The position numbers were made by a program, and so were the translations under genes. From Celeribacter baekdonensis B30 (GTDB lineage: Bacteria; Pseudomonadota; Alphaproteobacteria; Rhodobacterales; Rhodobacteraceae), in NCBI RefSeq assembly GCF_000299875.1, contig NZ_AMRK01000004.1:334228-398227 (forward strand): a DNA stretch of 64,000 nucleotides. The letters run 5' to 3'. Of the stretch, positions 22,820-32,134 are shown piece after piece (the first letter of the stretch is position 1; every line of letters begins with the position of its first letter). Under the pieces are notes generated by a model. That model ran no database searches and was not told the DNA's origin. It saw only the letters and a list, made by a program, of their open reading frames with translations.

Positions 22820-23671
22820 ATGAAATGGCAAGGACGGCGCGGGTCGCGCAACATTGAGGATCGGCGGTCCATGAGTGGCGGCAAGGCCGTGGGCGGGATC
22901 GGCGGCTTGGGCCTGATCGCGGTTGTGGTGATCGGCTATTTCCTCGGCATCGACGTCACGCCGCTGCTCGAAGGGGCAGGGGGCATCAGTCCCCAAACCC
23001 AGAGCACCCAAATCACCGCCGCCGATGAAGAGGCGGCGCAATTCGTCTCCGTCACCTTGGCCGACACCGAAGAGATTTGGACCGGAGTCTTTGCCGATCA
23101 ATTGAACGCGCGCTATGAGCCGCCGATTCTGGTGCTCTATAAAGGCGTGACCCAAAGCCCCTGTGGCTCTGCCTCTGGGGCGACCGGGCCGTTTTATTGC
23201 CCCTCGGATCAAAAAGTCTACCTCGACACAGATTTCTTCACCACGATGAGCCGCACACTGGGCGCGAAGGGCGATTTTGCCGCCGCTTACGTGGTCGCGC
23301 ATGAAGTGGCGCATCATGTCCAGAACGAATTGGGCATTTTGGGACAGGCCAATGCCTACCGTGCGCAAGTCTCGGAGGACAAAAGCAACGCCGTCTCGGT
23401 GATGATCGAACTTCAGGCCGATTGTTATTCAGGGATTTGGGCGAAGAAGGCCGATGAGGCCTTTGGGTCGATTGAGCATGGCGACATTCGCGAGGCGTTG
23501 AATGCGGCCAAACAAATCGGTGACGACACGTTGCAAAAGAATGCCGGCCGGGTGCCACAGCCGCATACTTTCACCCATGGCACCTCCGAGCAGCGCCAAA
23601 ACTGGTTTGCGACCGGTTATAAAACCGGGGATTTGGCCTCTTGTGACACTTTTTCTGCCGATCGGTTATAA
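22820..23671 (+). CDS. Neutral zinc metallopeptidase, YpfJ family
   Basis: A 283-residue protein with one N-terminal membrane anchor (GIGGLGLIAVVVIGYFLG) after a basic start, then a catalytic domain with HExxH at His161, Glu162, His165 (VAHEVAHHVQ) and a following ELQADCYSGIWAKKADE that supplies the third ligand. This is the standard form of the YpfJ/KPN_02809 family, annotated as a neutral zinc peptidase; the substrate is not known. The ATG at 22820 is preceded by GAGGGTGAG. It is a single gene followed by the tRNA-Leu gene. Confidence 0.88.
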   Translation: MKWQGRRGSRNIEDRRSMSGGKAVGGIGGLGLIAVVVIGYFLGIDVTPLLEGAGGISPQTQSTQITAADEEAAQFVSVTLADTEEIWTGVFADQLNARYEPPILVLYKGVTQSPCGSASGATGPFYCPSDQKVYLDTDFFTTMSRTLGAKGDFAAAYVVAHEVAHHVQNELGILGQANAYRAQVSEDKSNAVSVMIELQADCYSGIWAKKADEAFGSIEHGDIREALNAAKQIGDDTLQKNAGRVPQPHTFTHGTSEQRQNWFATGYKTGDLASCDTFSADRL

Positions 23672-23748
23672 ATCTGACAAATCCCTCTTGTCGTCGCCCG
23701 CGCGCTTCGATAAATGCCCTTTACCGCGACGATGTGCGCGGAACTTTT

Positions 23749-23835
23749 GCCCGTGTGGTGGAATTGGTAGACACAGGGGATTCAAAATCCCCCGCTGTAA
23801 CAGGCTTGGCGGTTCGAGTCCGCCCACGGGTACCA
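23749..23835 (+). tRNA. tRNA-Leu(CAA)
   Basis: An 87-base gene with acceptor arms GCCCGTG and CACGGGT (one G-U pair), a D arm with GGTAGACA, an anticodon stem GGGGA/TCCCC with loop TTCAAAA (anticodon CAA), a long type II variable arm, the T loop GGTTCGAGTCC and an encoded CCA. It is followed by a hairpin terminator. Confidence 0.97.
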
Positions 23836-23839
23836 TTAT

Positions 23840-23869
23840 TAAAAGAGGTGACTACCAAGTCCTCTTTTA
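23840..23869 (+). terminator. Terminator after tRNA-Leu
   Basis: TAAAAGAGG (23840-23848) pairs with CCTCTTTTA (23861-23869), with the T-run in the right arm. It begins five bases after the tRNA CCA. Confidence 0.75.
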
Positions 23870-24293
23870 GCAGACAGTGATCAAACCAGTTTAATCCCTC
23901 TCCCCGCTCCCAAGCCACAAATGTCATTTTGTGTATCGCTCCGGGATGACACGCCTTTGCGTGTAGCAGGACAAACCGCATTCTGTTTGCGTCCGGATTG
24001 GAGGCGGGCGGTGCCCTTTCATCACTGGAAACGCGCCCCGGTGCCGATTCTGATTCCTGCCAAACCCGCAAACAGTGCCCAAAACAGGCCAAAGGTTCCC
24101 AAACCGAGCCACGGGCGTTAGGCTGAGTTCAGTGAGCTGCGAATCGAGACTTTGGGGGTTGGGATGATACTATTGCCCAGATTTGACCTTCAATTCAGCC
24201 ATATTGACCACAAGGTCGCGCCTTTAGGGCAATATGACTGCAATCACTCCTGTATTCTGGCTTTATAACCAAACAAAACTTCAGGGATCTCTC
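23870..24293. other. Non-coding gap before the amino-acid ABC operon
   Basis: No gene is seen in these 424 bases on either strand; the short frames lack ribosome sites. A small hairpin ACACGC-CTTT-GCGTGT lies at 23949-23964. Nearer the operon, TTGACC occurs twice 20 bases apart (24184, 24204), GACC-ACAA-GGTC forms a small palindrome, and CATATTG (24200-24206) is repeated inverted at 24230-24236. These may be promoter or operator parts for the transporter. Confidence 0.5.
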
Positions 24294-25121
24294 ATGAAAA
24301 ACACCACAGTTCTCGGCGCATTTGGCGCTTTGGCCCTTTTGGGCGCCACTTTGGCCACGCCAGCCGCCGCCGATAAACTCGATGACGTTTTGGGCTCGGG
24401 CAAGCTGCGCTGCGCCGTTGTGCTCGACTTCCCGCCCATGGGCTACCGTGACGCCAACAACGAACCGGCCGGCATGGATGTGGACATCTGTAAAGATCTC
24501 GCAAGCCGCATGGGCGTTGATGCCGAAGTCGTGGGCGTCACCTGGGCCGAACGTATTCCGTCGCTGATCTCTGGCCGCACCGATGTGGCGATTGCCTCCT
24601 CTTCGGACTCGCTTGAGCGCGCCCAGACCGTGGGTTTCACCATCCCCTACATGGTGTTCCAGTTCCAATCCCTGCTGCCCGCAGATTCCGAGATCACCGA
24701 ATGGGACCAGTTGAAAGACGCCAATGTCGGTGTCGCGGTTGGCACAACCTATGAATCCGAACTGACCGATTACAGCGCCGCCAACTGGCCGGATGGCAAA
24801 GGCAAGATCACCACCTTCCAAGCCGAAAACGACACCTATCTCGCCGTGTCCCAAGGCCGCGTCGAAGCGGGCATTGCCACAGACACCGCCATCGCCAACA
24901 TTCTGCAATCGGACAGCTTTTCCAACCTCAAAGCCGGTCCCGTGGCCCCCTTTGGCGCGGATATCGTTGGCTTTATGACCGAGCGTAACGAATTTGGCTG
25001 GATCAACTACCTGAACCTCTACATCAACCATGCGTACCGCGACGGCACGCTCGGTGATCTCTATGAGACACATATCGGCGGCGAAATGCCTGACCTGACG
25101 ACCGTTGGCGTTTATTATTAA
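24294..25121 (+). CDS. Polar amino-acid ABC transporter, substrate-binding protein
   Basis: Periplasmic binding protein of the family 3 (polar amino acid) type. The 275-residue protein has a signal peptide (MKNTTVLGAFGALALLGATLATPAAA), then the family opening GKLRCAVVLDFPPMGY, the GMDVDICKDLASRMG motif and the DVAIASSSDSLERA region. The ATG at 24294 has an AGGGATC site; the longer frame would push the signal peptide inwards. It heads a four-gene operon with two permeases and an ATPase, so it is the receptor of that importer. The exact amino acid is unknown. Confidence 0.93.
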   Translation: MKNTTVLGAFGALALLGATLATPAAADKLDDVLGSGKLRCAVVLDFPPMGYRDANNEPAGMDVDICKDLASRMGVDAEVVGVTWAERIPSLISGRTDVAIASSSDSLERAQTVGFTIPYMVFQFQSLLPADSEITEWDQLKDANVGVAVGTTYESELTDYSAANWPDGKGKITTFQAENDTYLAVSQGRVEAGIATDTAIANILQSDSFSNLKAGPVAPFGADIVGFMTERNEFGWINYLNLYINHAYRDGTLGDLYETHIGGEMPDLTTVGVYY

Positions 25122-25191
25122 ACCCTGAAGTACGTTTAACCTTGGCGGCGGCAGGCACCCCCTGTCGCCGTCCAACTTATGGGTCATTTGG

Positions 25192-25866
25192 ATGGATTAT
25201 CAATTCCACTGGCGACCAGTTATTCAGGCTCTTCCCGATCTTCTGAAAGCCTCTCTGGTCACACTTCAGGTCTCTCTTATCGCGATGGCACTTGGCCTGA
25301 TGATCGGCCTTGTGCTCTATTTCTTTCGGGCCAGCCAACTGCGCGTTCTGCGCGGGTTTGGCTCCACCTGGGTCGAAATTGCGCGCAACACGCCCTCTCT
25401 GTTCCAGATTTTCGTGTTTTATTGGGGCCTTGGCGAATTCGGTATTTTTCTCAGCTCCTATACGGCGGTGGTTGCCGCGCTGACCTTCAACTGTGCGGGC
25501 TATATGGCCGAGACCTATCGCGGCGGCTTTAATGCCGTGAACCCCGGTCAAGACAAAGCCGCGCGCACGTTGGGGATGACCCGGTTTCAATCCATGCGCT
25601 ATGTGGTGTTGCCGCAGGTGTTGCGTGCGATTTACGGGCCGATGACCAACCAGTTCACTTGGGTCATTCTGGCCTCCTCTTTGGGGATGCTGGCGGGTCT
25701 GCGCGAATTGTCGGGCGAGACGCAATATTTCAACTCACGCACCTTCCGCACCTTTGAATTCTTCGCCGCCACCGCCGTGATCTACTATCTGATCGCCAAA
25801 ATGGCGCTTCTGTTGATGGCCCTTCTTGGACGGCCCTTGTTCAAAGCGGAAAGGGCAAAGTCATGA
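25192..25866 (+). CDS. Polar amino-acid ABC transporter permease 1
   Basis: Inner-membrane permease of the HisM/GlnP type: 224 residues, about five hydrophobic helices, and the ATPase-contact loop AARTLGMTRFQSMRYVVLPQVLR with the conserved EAA-like Gly. It lies 70 bases after the binding-protein gene and overlaps permease 2 by four bases. It should pair with permease 2 as a heterodimer. Confidence 0.92.
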   Translation: MDYQFHWRPVIQALPDLLKASLVTLQVSLIAMALGLMIGLVLYFFRASQLRVLRGFGSTWVEIARNTPSLFQIFVFYWGLGEFGIFLSSYTAVVAALTFNCAGYMAETYRGGFNAVNPGQDKAARTLGMTRFQSMRYVVLPQVLRAIYGPMTNQFTWVILASSLGMLAGLRELSGETQYFNSRTFRTFEFFAATAVIYYLIAKMALLLMALLGRPLFKAERAKS

Positions 25867-26516
25867 CCGATGTCTTTACCACGCTGCAATGGAGCGATCT
25901 GATCTTCCTGCTGGAAGGGGCTTGGAAAACCATCCAAATTTCTGTCGTCTCCATCCTTTTGGGCACCCTGTTGGGTATGGTCTTCGGCTGGCTGATGTCG
26001 CTGAACAACAAGTTGATCACCTTCGCGGTCATGGCCGTGCTGGACGTGTTCCGCTCGGTGCCTTTGCTGATCCAATTGATCCTGTTTGACAGTTTCGTGG
26101 CGATCGCGGGCTTTCCGTTGCCGGCATTTTGGTCGGGTACGATCGTGTTGATCATCTACACCGCCTCGCTTGTGGCTGTGGTTGTACACTCGGGCATCGA
26201 CGCCGTGCCTCCGGGTCTGCGCGCCGCCGCGCGGTGTTTGGGGATGAGTTATTGGCAGGAAATGCGCCATGTGACCACGCCCGTGGGCCTGCGCACGGCG
26301 TTTCCGTCCTGGCTTGGAGTGGCACTGGCGACCATCAAAGACTCCGCTCTGGTCTCGGCCATCGGCTATGTCGAATTGCTGCGCGCCTCGCAAATCCTCA
26401 ACACCCGCACCCAAGAGTCGGTCAAAATCATGCTGCTGGTCGGCCTGATCTACTTTATCATCTCCTACCCGCTGTCGCGATTGGGCGCACGTTACGAACA
26501 GAGGCAAAAATCATGA
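25863..26516 (+). CDS. Polar amino-acid ABC transporter permease 2
   Basis: A second HisM/GlnP-type permease of 217 residues, with about five hydrophobic helices and the contact loop AARCLGMSYWQEMRHVTTPVGLR. It starts inside the stop of permease 1 (ATGA) and its own stop overlaps the ATPase start by four bases. Together these overlaps show strong translational coupling. Confidence 0.92.
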   Translation: MTDVFTTLQWSDLIFLLEGAWKTIQISVVSILLGTLLGMVFGWLMSLNNKLITFAVMAVLDVFRSVPLLIQLILFDSFVAIAGFPLPAFWSGTIVLIIYTASLVAVVVHSGIDAVPPGLRAAARCLGMSYWQEMRHVTTPVGLRTAFPSWLGVALATIKDSALVSAIGYVELLRASQILNTRTQESVKIMLLVGLIYFIISYPLSRLGARYEQRQKS

Positions 26517-27235
26517 TCGTACTGGAAAACCTGCACAAATCCTTTGGCCCTCTGGAAGTTCTCAAAGGCATCAACCTGACCGTGGACAAGGGCGAGGTCG
26601 TTTCACTGATCGGCGCGTCTGGATCGGGCAAGTCCACGCTGCTTTATTGCATCAACGCGCTTGAAACCATTGATGGCGGCAAGGTCACCGTCGATGGGGT
26701 GGATGTGCATGCCAAAGGCACCGACATCAACAAGCTGCGCCAGAAATTGGGCACGGTGTTTCAGCAATGGAACTCGTTCCCGCATCTGACCGCACTTGAA
26801 AACGTCGCCCTCGCGCCGCGTGTGGTGTCGAAATTCAGCCGTAAAGACGCGCAGGAGATCGCCGCCAAGCAACTCACCCATGTTGGTCTCGGCGACAAGC
26901 TCAACCACTACCCGTCGCAGCTTTCGGGCGGTCAGCAACAGCGTTTGGCGATTGCCCGTGCGCTGGCGATGGAACCGACCTACATGTTGTTTGACGAGGC
27001 CACCTCGGCGCTTGACCCGGAGTTGGTGGGCGAGGTGCTCGACATCATGCGGATGCTGGCCTCTGAGGGGATGACGATGATTGTTGTGACCCATGAGATG
27101 AGCTTTGCCCGAGATGTTTCTGATCGCGTTGCTTTTTTCAAGAAAGGCGTTTTGGCCGAAATCGGTGCGCCGGAAGATGTGATGAACAATCCCCAAGACC
27201 CCGATCTGCAACGGTTCCTCTCGACCATCGGCTAA
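26513..27235 (+). CDS. Polar amino-acid ABC transporter ATP-binding protein
   Basis: The ATPase of the importer: 240 residues with Walker A GASGSGKST (Lys40), Q-loop FQQWNSFPH, signature LSGGQQQR, Walker B YMLFDEATSALDPE and the switch His in VVTHEMSF. It is of the GlnQ/HisP type. The ATG at 26513 overlaps the stop of permease 2. A bidirectional terminator follows. Confidence 0.95.
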   Translation: MIVLENLHKSFGPLEVLKGINLTVDKGEVVSLIGASGSGKSTLLYCINALETIDGGKVTVDGVDVHAKGTDINKLRQKLGTVFQQWNSFPHLTALENVALAPRVVSKFSRKDAQEIAAKQLTHVGLGDKLNHYPSQLSGGQQQRLAIARALAMEPTYMLFDEATSALDPELVGEVLDIMRMLASEGMTMIVVTHEMSFARDVSDRVAFFKKGVLAEIGAPEDVMNNPQDPDLQRFLSTIG

Positions 27236-27255
27236 TCGCCTCAGATCGCACAGCC

Positions 27256-27294
27256 AAAAAACCGCCGTTCCTTACACAGGAGCGGCGGTTTTTT
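27256..27294. terminator. Bidirectional terminator between the ABC operon and putA
   Basis: AAAAAACCGCCG and CGGCGGTTTTTT form a twelve-base stem, extended inward by TTCCT/AGGA. It ends in T residues on both strands and lies between two convergent units. Confidence 0.88.
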
Positions 27295-27383
27295 CGTGCG
27301 TGAGATGTAACTAAATATAACCCCGCACCGTGGTTCGGGCGCGGGGGAAACGTGTTTGGTGCTGCGGCGGAGTGCTGCGGTTC

Positions 27384-30300
27384 TTATCCGGCCAAAAGGG
27401 CGGCGTTGCCGCCCGCCGCCGTGGTGTCGACGCACATGTGCCGTTCATGGACGACATGGGCCGCGTCGGGCAGGGCGGTGATCAGCGGCAAAATTGCCCC
27501 GTCGCGCAGAGACAGCGCCTCGGCATAGGCGCGGGGATCGTCGCCCCAATAGATCGCGCCGTCAAAGCCCGAAACTGTGGTCAAAGCGGCGGGGTCTATC
27601 GTGCCCTTGACCGCAACGGCAACCCCGCCCAAGGCCTCAACGGCGGCGATTTGTGCGTCAACGGCCGCCTGTCCCGGTCCCATGCACAGGATCGGTGCGC
27701 GCGCATAGGTGCGCAGGGTGTTGGCCTCGCCGGTCGGCCCCGGCATCTCGGTGGCCGACAAGAGCGCGCCGCCATGAGTTTTGGCAAGTGAAGTCTTGGC
27801 CAGCGCCGCTTTAAGCGCCTCCAGATCACAGGGCGTTTCCCAAACACCCGCCTCGGGCGCGGCCTGTGGTTTGATAAATCGGGTCAGGTAGCTCGGCCCG
27901 CCCGCTTTCGGTCCGGTGCCCGAAAGCCCTTCGCCGCCAAAGGGTTGGCTGCCAACGATGGCACCGATTTGGTTGCGGTTCACATAAAGATTGCCGACAT
28001 GAATGCCATCCGCAATCTCTTGCACCCGCGTGTCGATCCGCGTGTGCAGACCAAAGGTCAGACCAAAACCGCGCGCGTTTACATCCGCAATCACCTTGTT
28101 CAACTCATGCGCCTTAAAGGTGGCGACATGCAGCACGGGCCCAAAAATCTCCCGCTCCAGATCGGCAATGCCGCTGACCTTCAACAGGGTCGGGGCAACG
28201 AACAGCCCAGAGGTCGGCGCATCGACGCGATGGAGCAGTGCGCCCTTGGCCTCGTTTGCGGCAATATAGGCATTGATGCTGTCATAGGCAGCTTGGTTGA
28301 TGACGGGGCCAACATCGGTGGTCAATGCCCAGGGATTGCCGATGCAAAGCTCGTCCATCGCGCCTTTGAGCATGTCGATGAAATGCGGGGCGATGTCCTC
28401 TTGGACATAGAGACAGCGCAACGCCGAACAGCGTTGGCCCGCCGATTGGAACGCCGAGGCCACGATGTCGCGCACGGCTTGTTCCGGCAGGGCGGTCGAG
28501 TCGACCAGCATGGCATTCAACCCGCCGGTTTCCGCGATCAACGGTGCGCCCGGGTCCATATGGGTCGCCATGGCGCGGCGGATGGATTGGGCGGTGGCGG
28601 TCGAGCCGGTGAACACCACCCCGCCCACGCGCGCATCCGAGGTCAGCGTGCGCCCCACGGTGGAGCCCAGCCCGGTGATCAGTTGCAGAGCGGCTTTCGG
28701 CACGCCCGCCTCATGCAGCAATGACACGGCGATGCTGGCAATCACGGGTGTGGCTTCGGCGGGTTTGGCGATGACGCCATTGCCAACCGCCAAAGCCGCA
28801 CCAATTTGACCGGAGAAAATCGCCAGAGGGAAGTTCCACGGGCTGATCGCGGTGAAAATCCCGCGTGCATCCATCCTGTCGCCGCGCATTTCGGCCTGAC
28901 CGGCGTAATAGCGCAGGAAATCAACCGCTTCGCGCAGTTCGCCAACGCAATCGGCCAAGGTTTTGCCCGCCTCACGCGCCAAAGTGGCAAAGATCAAACC
29001 GGCATTGGCCTCATAGAGATCGGCGGCGCGGCGCAGCACCTGCGCACGCTCAGATACGGGCGCGTCCCAGGTCGTCGCATCCTCGATGGCGCACAGGGCG
29101 GTGGCCTCGTCGGCCTCCAAAACCGTACTCACAACCTCACCCGTGGCCGGATTCACAACATCGCAAGTCGTGCCTGTGGCCGGGCGCAGGGTGATCGGCC
29201 CGGCCTCGGGCAGGGGCACATTACGGGCGGCGTCAATCTCCGCCAGAGTGGCCTCATCCGAGAGATCAAACCCCTTGGAATTGGTTCGGCCTTCGGTCGC
29301 AAACAAGTCCCTCGGAGCGCGCAGACCGGACGGGGCGGTGGCGGTGGCCAGCGCGGTGAACGGATCGGCGGCGATCTCTTCCGGGCTGACGTCTTCGTCC
29401 ACCAATTGGTTCACAAAGGACGAGTTCGCGCCGTTTTCAAGCAGGCGGCGGACCAGATAGGCCAACAAATCGCGATGCGCGCCAACCGGGGCGTAGATCC
29501 GGCAGCGGGTTTTTTCGTCCTTGATGACAACATCATGTAGCTGCTCGCCCATACCATGCAGCCGCTGAAACTCAAACGGACGTCCCTCGGCCATGTCCAA
29601 AATCGCCGCGACGGAATGGGCGTTATGGGTGGCGAATTGCGGATAGATGCGATCCGAATAGCCAAACAATTTGCGTGCATTGGCGATGTAGCTGACATCG
29701 GTCGCGGTCTTGTTGGTGAACAGCGGGAAATCGTCGAGACCTTCGACCTGCGCCCGTTTCATTTCGGTGTCCCAATAGGCGCCTTTGACCAGACGGACCA
29801 TGATTTTGCGATCCAGATGCGTGGCCAGCGCGTTGAGCCAGTCAATCGTCTGACCGGCGCGTTTGCCATAGGCCTGCACCACCACGCCAAACCCATTCCA
29901 GCCCGCGAGATCGTCGCTCATCAGCACCGCTTCGATCACTTTGAGCGAGAGGACCAAACGGTCCTGTTCTTCGGCGTCGATGTTCAGGCCGATCCCGGCC
30001 TGTTTCGCCTGCACCGAGAGATCATGCACGATCGGCACCAGCTCGGCCATCACGCGCGGCTCTTGGGCGACCTGATAGCGCGGGTGCAAGGCGGAGAGTT
30101 TGATCGAGATGCCGGGATTGGTTTCGACCGAGCCGTGGGTGGCGGCCTTGGCAATGCTTTTGATCGCATCGCTGTAGGATTTGGCATAGCGCGTGGCGTC
30201 GGCTTTCGTCATCGCGGCCTCGCCCAACATGTCGTAGCTATAGGTGTAGCCCTGTTTTTCACGCTCGCGGGCGCGCTCCAGCGCCTTGTCGATGGTCTGA

Positions 30301-30815
30301 CCCAAAACGAACTGGCGGCCCATCTGTTTCATCGCCTGACCCACGGCCACGCGGATCACCGGCTCGCCCACACGTTTGATCGCCGCGCGCAACACACGCG
30401 CCACGCCCGGATCGCGTTCGTCCAACACCCGGCCGGTGAGCATCAAAGCCCATGTCGAGGCATTGACCAGCGGAGAGGAGGCCTCGCCAATGTGTTTCGA
30501 CCAATCGGAGGGGGCAATTTTATCCTCGATCAGCGCGTCGATGGTTATGGCATCCGGCACGCGCAACATCGCTTCGGCCAGACACATCAACGCCACGCCC
30601 TCCTGGGTTGAGAGGCCATATTCCGCGAGGAATTTTTCCATCAAGCCGGGGTTGGCCTCGGTCCGAATGCGGCGAATGTAACCTGCCGCCCGGTTCGAAA
30701 TCGCCACGCGTTCCGGCTCCGTCAGGGCACCCTGTTGCATGAGGTCTTTCAAAACATCCTGTTCAGGAGCAATTTTGGCGTGCCCTGAAAACGTGTCGAA
30801 TTTATGATCGAACAT
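27384..30815 (-). CDS. putA: Bifunctional proline dehydrogenase / P5C dehydrogenase PutA
   Basis: Oxidises proline to glutamate in two steps, FAD-dependent then NAD-dependent, with channelling of the intermediate. The 1143-residue protein has the PRODH barrel (about residues 150-470, with SIKLSALHPRY and the FAD-binding RLVKGAYWD), the P5CDH domain (about 560-1000, catalytic Cys796 in SAGQRCSALRCL) and the conserved C-terminal motif (CVDTTAAGGNAALLAG) of long PutAs. There is no ribbon-helix-helix domain at the N-terminus, so it should not be its own repressor. The ATG at 30815 has a CCGGAG site. A divergent Lrp-type gene lies 116 bases away. Confidence 0.96.
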   Translation of the reverse strand: MFDHKFDTFSGHAKIAPEQDVLKDLMQQGALTEPERVAISNRAAGYIRRIRTEANPGLMEKFLAEYGLSTQEGVALMCLAEAMLRVPDAITIDALIEDKIAPSDWSKHIGEASSPLVNASTWALMLTGRVLDERDPGVARVLRAAIKRVGEPVIRVAVGQAMKQMGRQFVLGQTIDKALERAREREKQGYTYSYDMLGEAAMTKADATRYAKSYSDAIKSIAKAATHGSVETNPGISIKLSALHPRYQVAQEPRVMAELVPIVHDLSVQAKQAGIGLNIDAEEQDRLVLSLKVIEAVLMSDDLAGWNGFGVVVQAYGKRAGQTIDWLNALATHLDRKIMVRLVKGAYWDTEMKRAQVEGLDDFPLFTNKTATDVSYIANARKLFGYSDRIYPQFATHNAHSVAAILDMAEGRPFEFQRLHGMGEQLHDVVIKDEKTRCRIYAPVGAHRDLLAYLVRRLLENGANSSFVNQLVDEDVSPEEIAADPFTALATATAPSGLRAPRDLFATEGRTNSKGFDLSDEATLAEIDAARNVPLPEAGPITLRPATGTTCDVVNPATGEVVSTVLEADEATALCAIEDATTWDAPVSERAQVLRRAADLYEANAGLIFATLAREAGKTLADCVGELREAVDFLRYYAGQAEMRGDRMDARGIFTAISPWNFPLAIFSGQIGAALAVGNGVIAKPAEATPVIASIAVSLLHEAGVPKAALQLITGLGSTVGRTLTSDARVGGVVFTGSTATAQSIRRAMATHMDPGAPLIAETGGLNAMLVDSTALPEQAVRDIVASAFQSAGQRCSALRCLYVQEDIAPHFIDMLKGAMDELCIGNPWALTTDVGPVINQAAYDSINAYIAANEAKGALLHRVDAPTSGLFVAPTLLKVSGIADLEREIFGPVLHVATFKAHELNKVIADVNARGFGLTFGLHTRIDTRVQEIADGIHVGNLYVNRNQIGAIVGSQPFGGEGLSGTGPKAGGPSYLTRFIKPQAAPEAGVWETPCDLEALKAALAKTSLAKTHGGALLSATEMPGPTGEANTLRTYARAPILCMGPGQAAVDAQIAAVEALGGVAVAVKGTIDPAALTTVSGFDGAIYWGDDPRAYAEALSLRDGAILPLITALPDAAHVVHERHMCVDTTAAGGNAALLAG

Positions 30816-30931
30816 GGTCCACTCCGGAATTTGTTTCACCCTGAATATCTGCGTTCCTCTGGTCGTTGCGTCCAAAAGAGGGTATTGATGCAGGTAAATC
30901 GGACAAAAACACCCCACAAAAAGGACGAATA

Positions 30932-31390
30932 ATGATTATTGACGACGCTGACCGCAAAATCCTGCGCGAATTGCAACACAACGCCCGGATTCCAGTGACA
31001 GAATTGGCCAAACGGGTTGGGCTTTCGAAAACACCCGTGGCCGCGCGGATCAAGAATATGGAAGAGGCGGGGCTGATCTCGGCCTACCGCGCCGTTGTCT
31101 CGCCACTCAAACTCGGGTTGAGCCATGTCACCTTTGTCGAGGTGCGCATGTCCGACACCCGTGAATCTGCGCTCAAGAAATTCAATGAGGCGGTCAAACT
31201 CGTGCCCGAAATCGAGGAATGCTACATGATCGCGGGCGGGTTTGATTATCTCGTCAAAGTGCGTGCCCATGATATAAACCATTATCGTCAAGTGATGGGA
31301 GATAAAATTTCGGCGCTGCCCTTTGTCAATTCGACCTCAACCCATGTGGCGATGGAGGCCATCATCGAACCGTCCGAAATCGTGATCTAA
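30932..31390 (+). CDS. putR: Lrp/AsnC-family regulator, probable PutR
   Basis: A 152-residue Lrp-type regulator: an N-terminal helix-turn-helix (DADRKILRELQHNARIPVTELAKRVGLSKTP-like region at about residues 5-40) and a C-terminal effector-binding RAM domain (residues about 65-150, with the Gly-rich IAGGFDYLVKV). It is divergent from putA, as in Agrobacterium and Rhodobacter, where PutR activates putA in response to proline. The ATG at 30932 has an AAAGGA site; the frame extends further up but lacks a ribosome site there. Naming rests on context. Confidence 0.85.
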   Translation: MIIDDADRKILRELQHNARIPVTELAKRVGLSKTPVAARIKNMEEAGLISAYRAVVSPLKLGLSHVTFVEVRMSDTRESALKKFNEAVKLVPEIEECYMIAGGFDYLVKVRAHDINHYRQVMGDKISALPFVNSTSTHVAMEAIIEPSEIVI

Positions 31391-32134
31391 ATGCCTTCTG
31401 CTCCAGGCGAGTCGGAGATTTGTAGCATTTACCAAGATGTTAAGCCGCTGTTGCCGCCAAGCTTTCGTCACAGTGATTCGAAGAGGTCCAATGTTATTGT
31501 TTTCACTTTTGCCCTATTTCAAAGCAATCGCGACCATTGGTTCCATTTCGAGACTGGCGATCTAGGAATGGGTTAAAATTGAGGCAGGATAAAGGCGGTG
31601 TCCGTTGGGGACGTTGACTTAAGGTTAATCAGCGTCAGACGGGCTATATCTTGTAGGGCAATAACGAATTTAGAACATTGAATATAAATAATAAAAAAAT
31701 CAATTTCGCGCAAAAACCGCAGCTAAATCCATGCCCAATTCGCGTGAGAATAGGCCAATTTCACCGCGTGATTTGCGGCACTTTTCCAAGACAGGACAAT
31801 TTTTCGCCCATTTTCCCCGTTTGCACAGCCACCTTTTTGACATATCCATAAGAGGCCCAACTGGGGGGCAACATAAGGCCACGGGGGCGGCTGCGTTAAG
31901 TTTCGAAGTCCGGGAAGGACGTCGGCTTGCGTGTCCGATGTGGTACATGGATCGTTTATTTGATCTGCTGCTGCGTGTGACGATTGCGAGTTTTGCCATC
32001 GAAGTGATGGCTATGTCTTCTCGACCTTTACAGCATTAATGCAGACGCTTTGGTCTTGTGTTTATGGGACTCATCCGGGCAACCGGTCGCGTTATTTTTC
32101 CGTTCTTGTCGAGCGGTGGTGAAGGAATGAGAAG
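31391..32134. other. 744-base AT-rich gap before the RTX-Hint gene
   Basis: I see no gene here. Short frames of 61 and 102 codons lack good ribosome sites and look like chance. The part at 31660-31720 is strongly AT-rich, unlike the rest of the window, and TTAA motifs occur near 31575 and 31620. This size and composition suggest a long regulatory region, or foreign DNA that came with the next gene. Confidence 0.5.

Noticed and set aside
31731..32039. A 102-codon plus-strand frame before the RTX-Hint gene
   Set aside because: No ribosome site, uneven codon use and no recognisable pattern; it lies in an AT-rich non-coding stretch.
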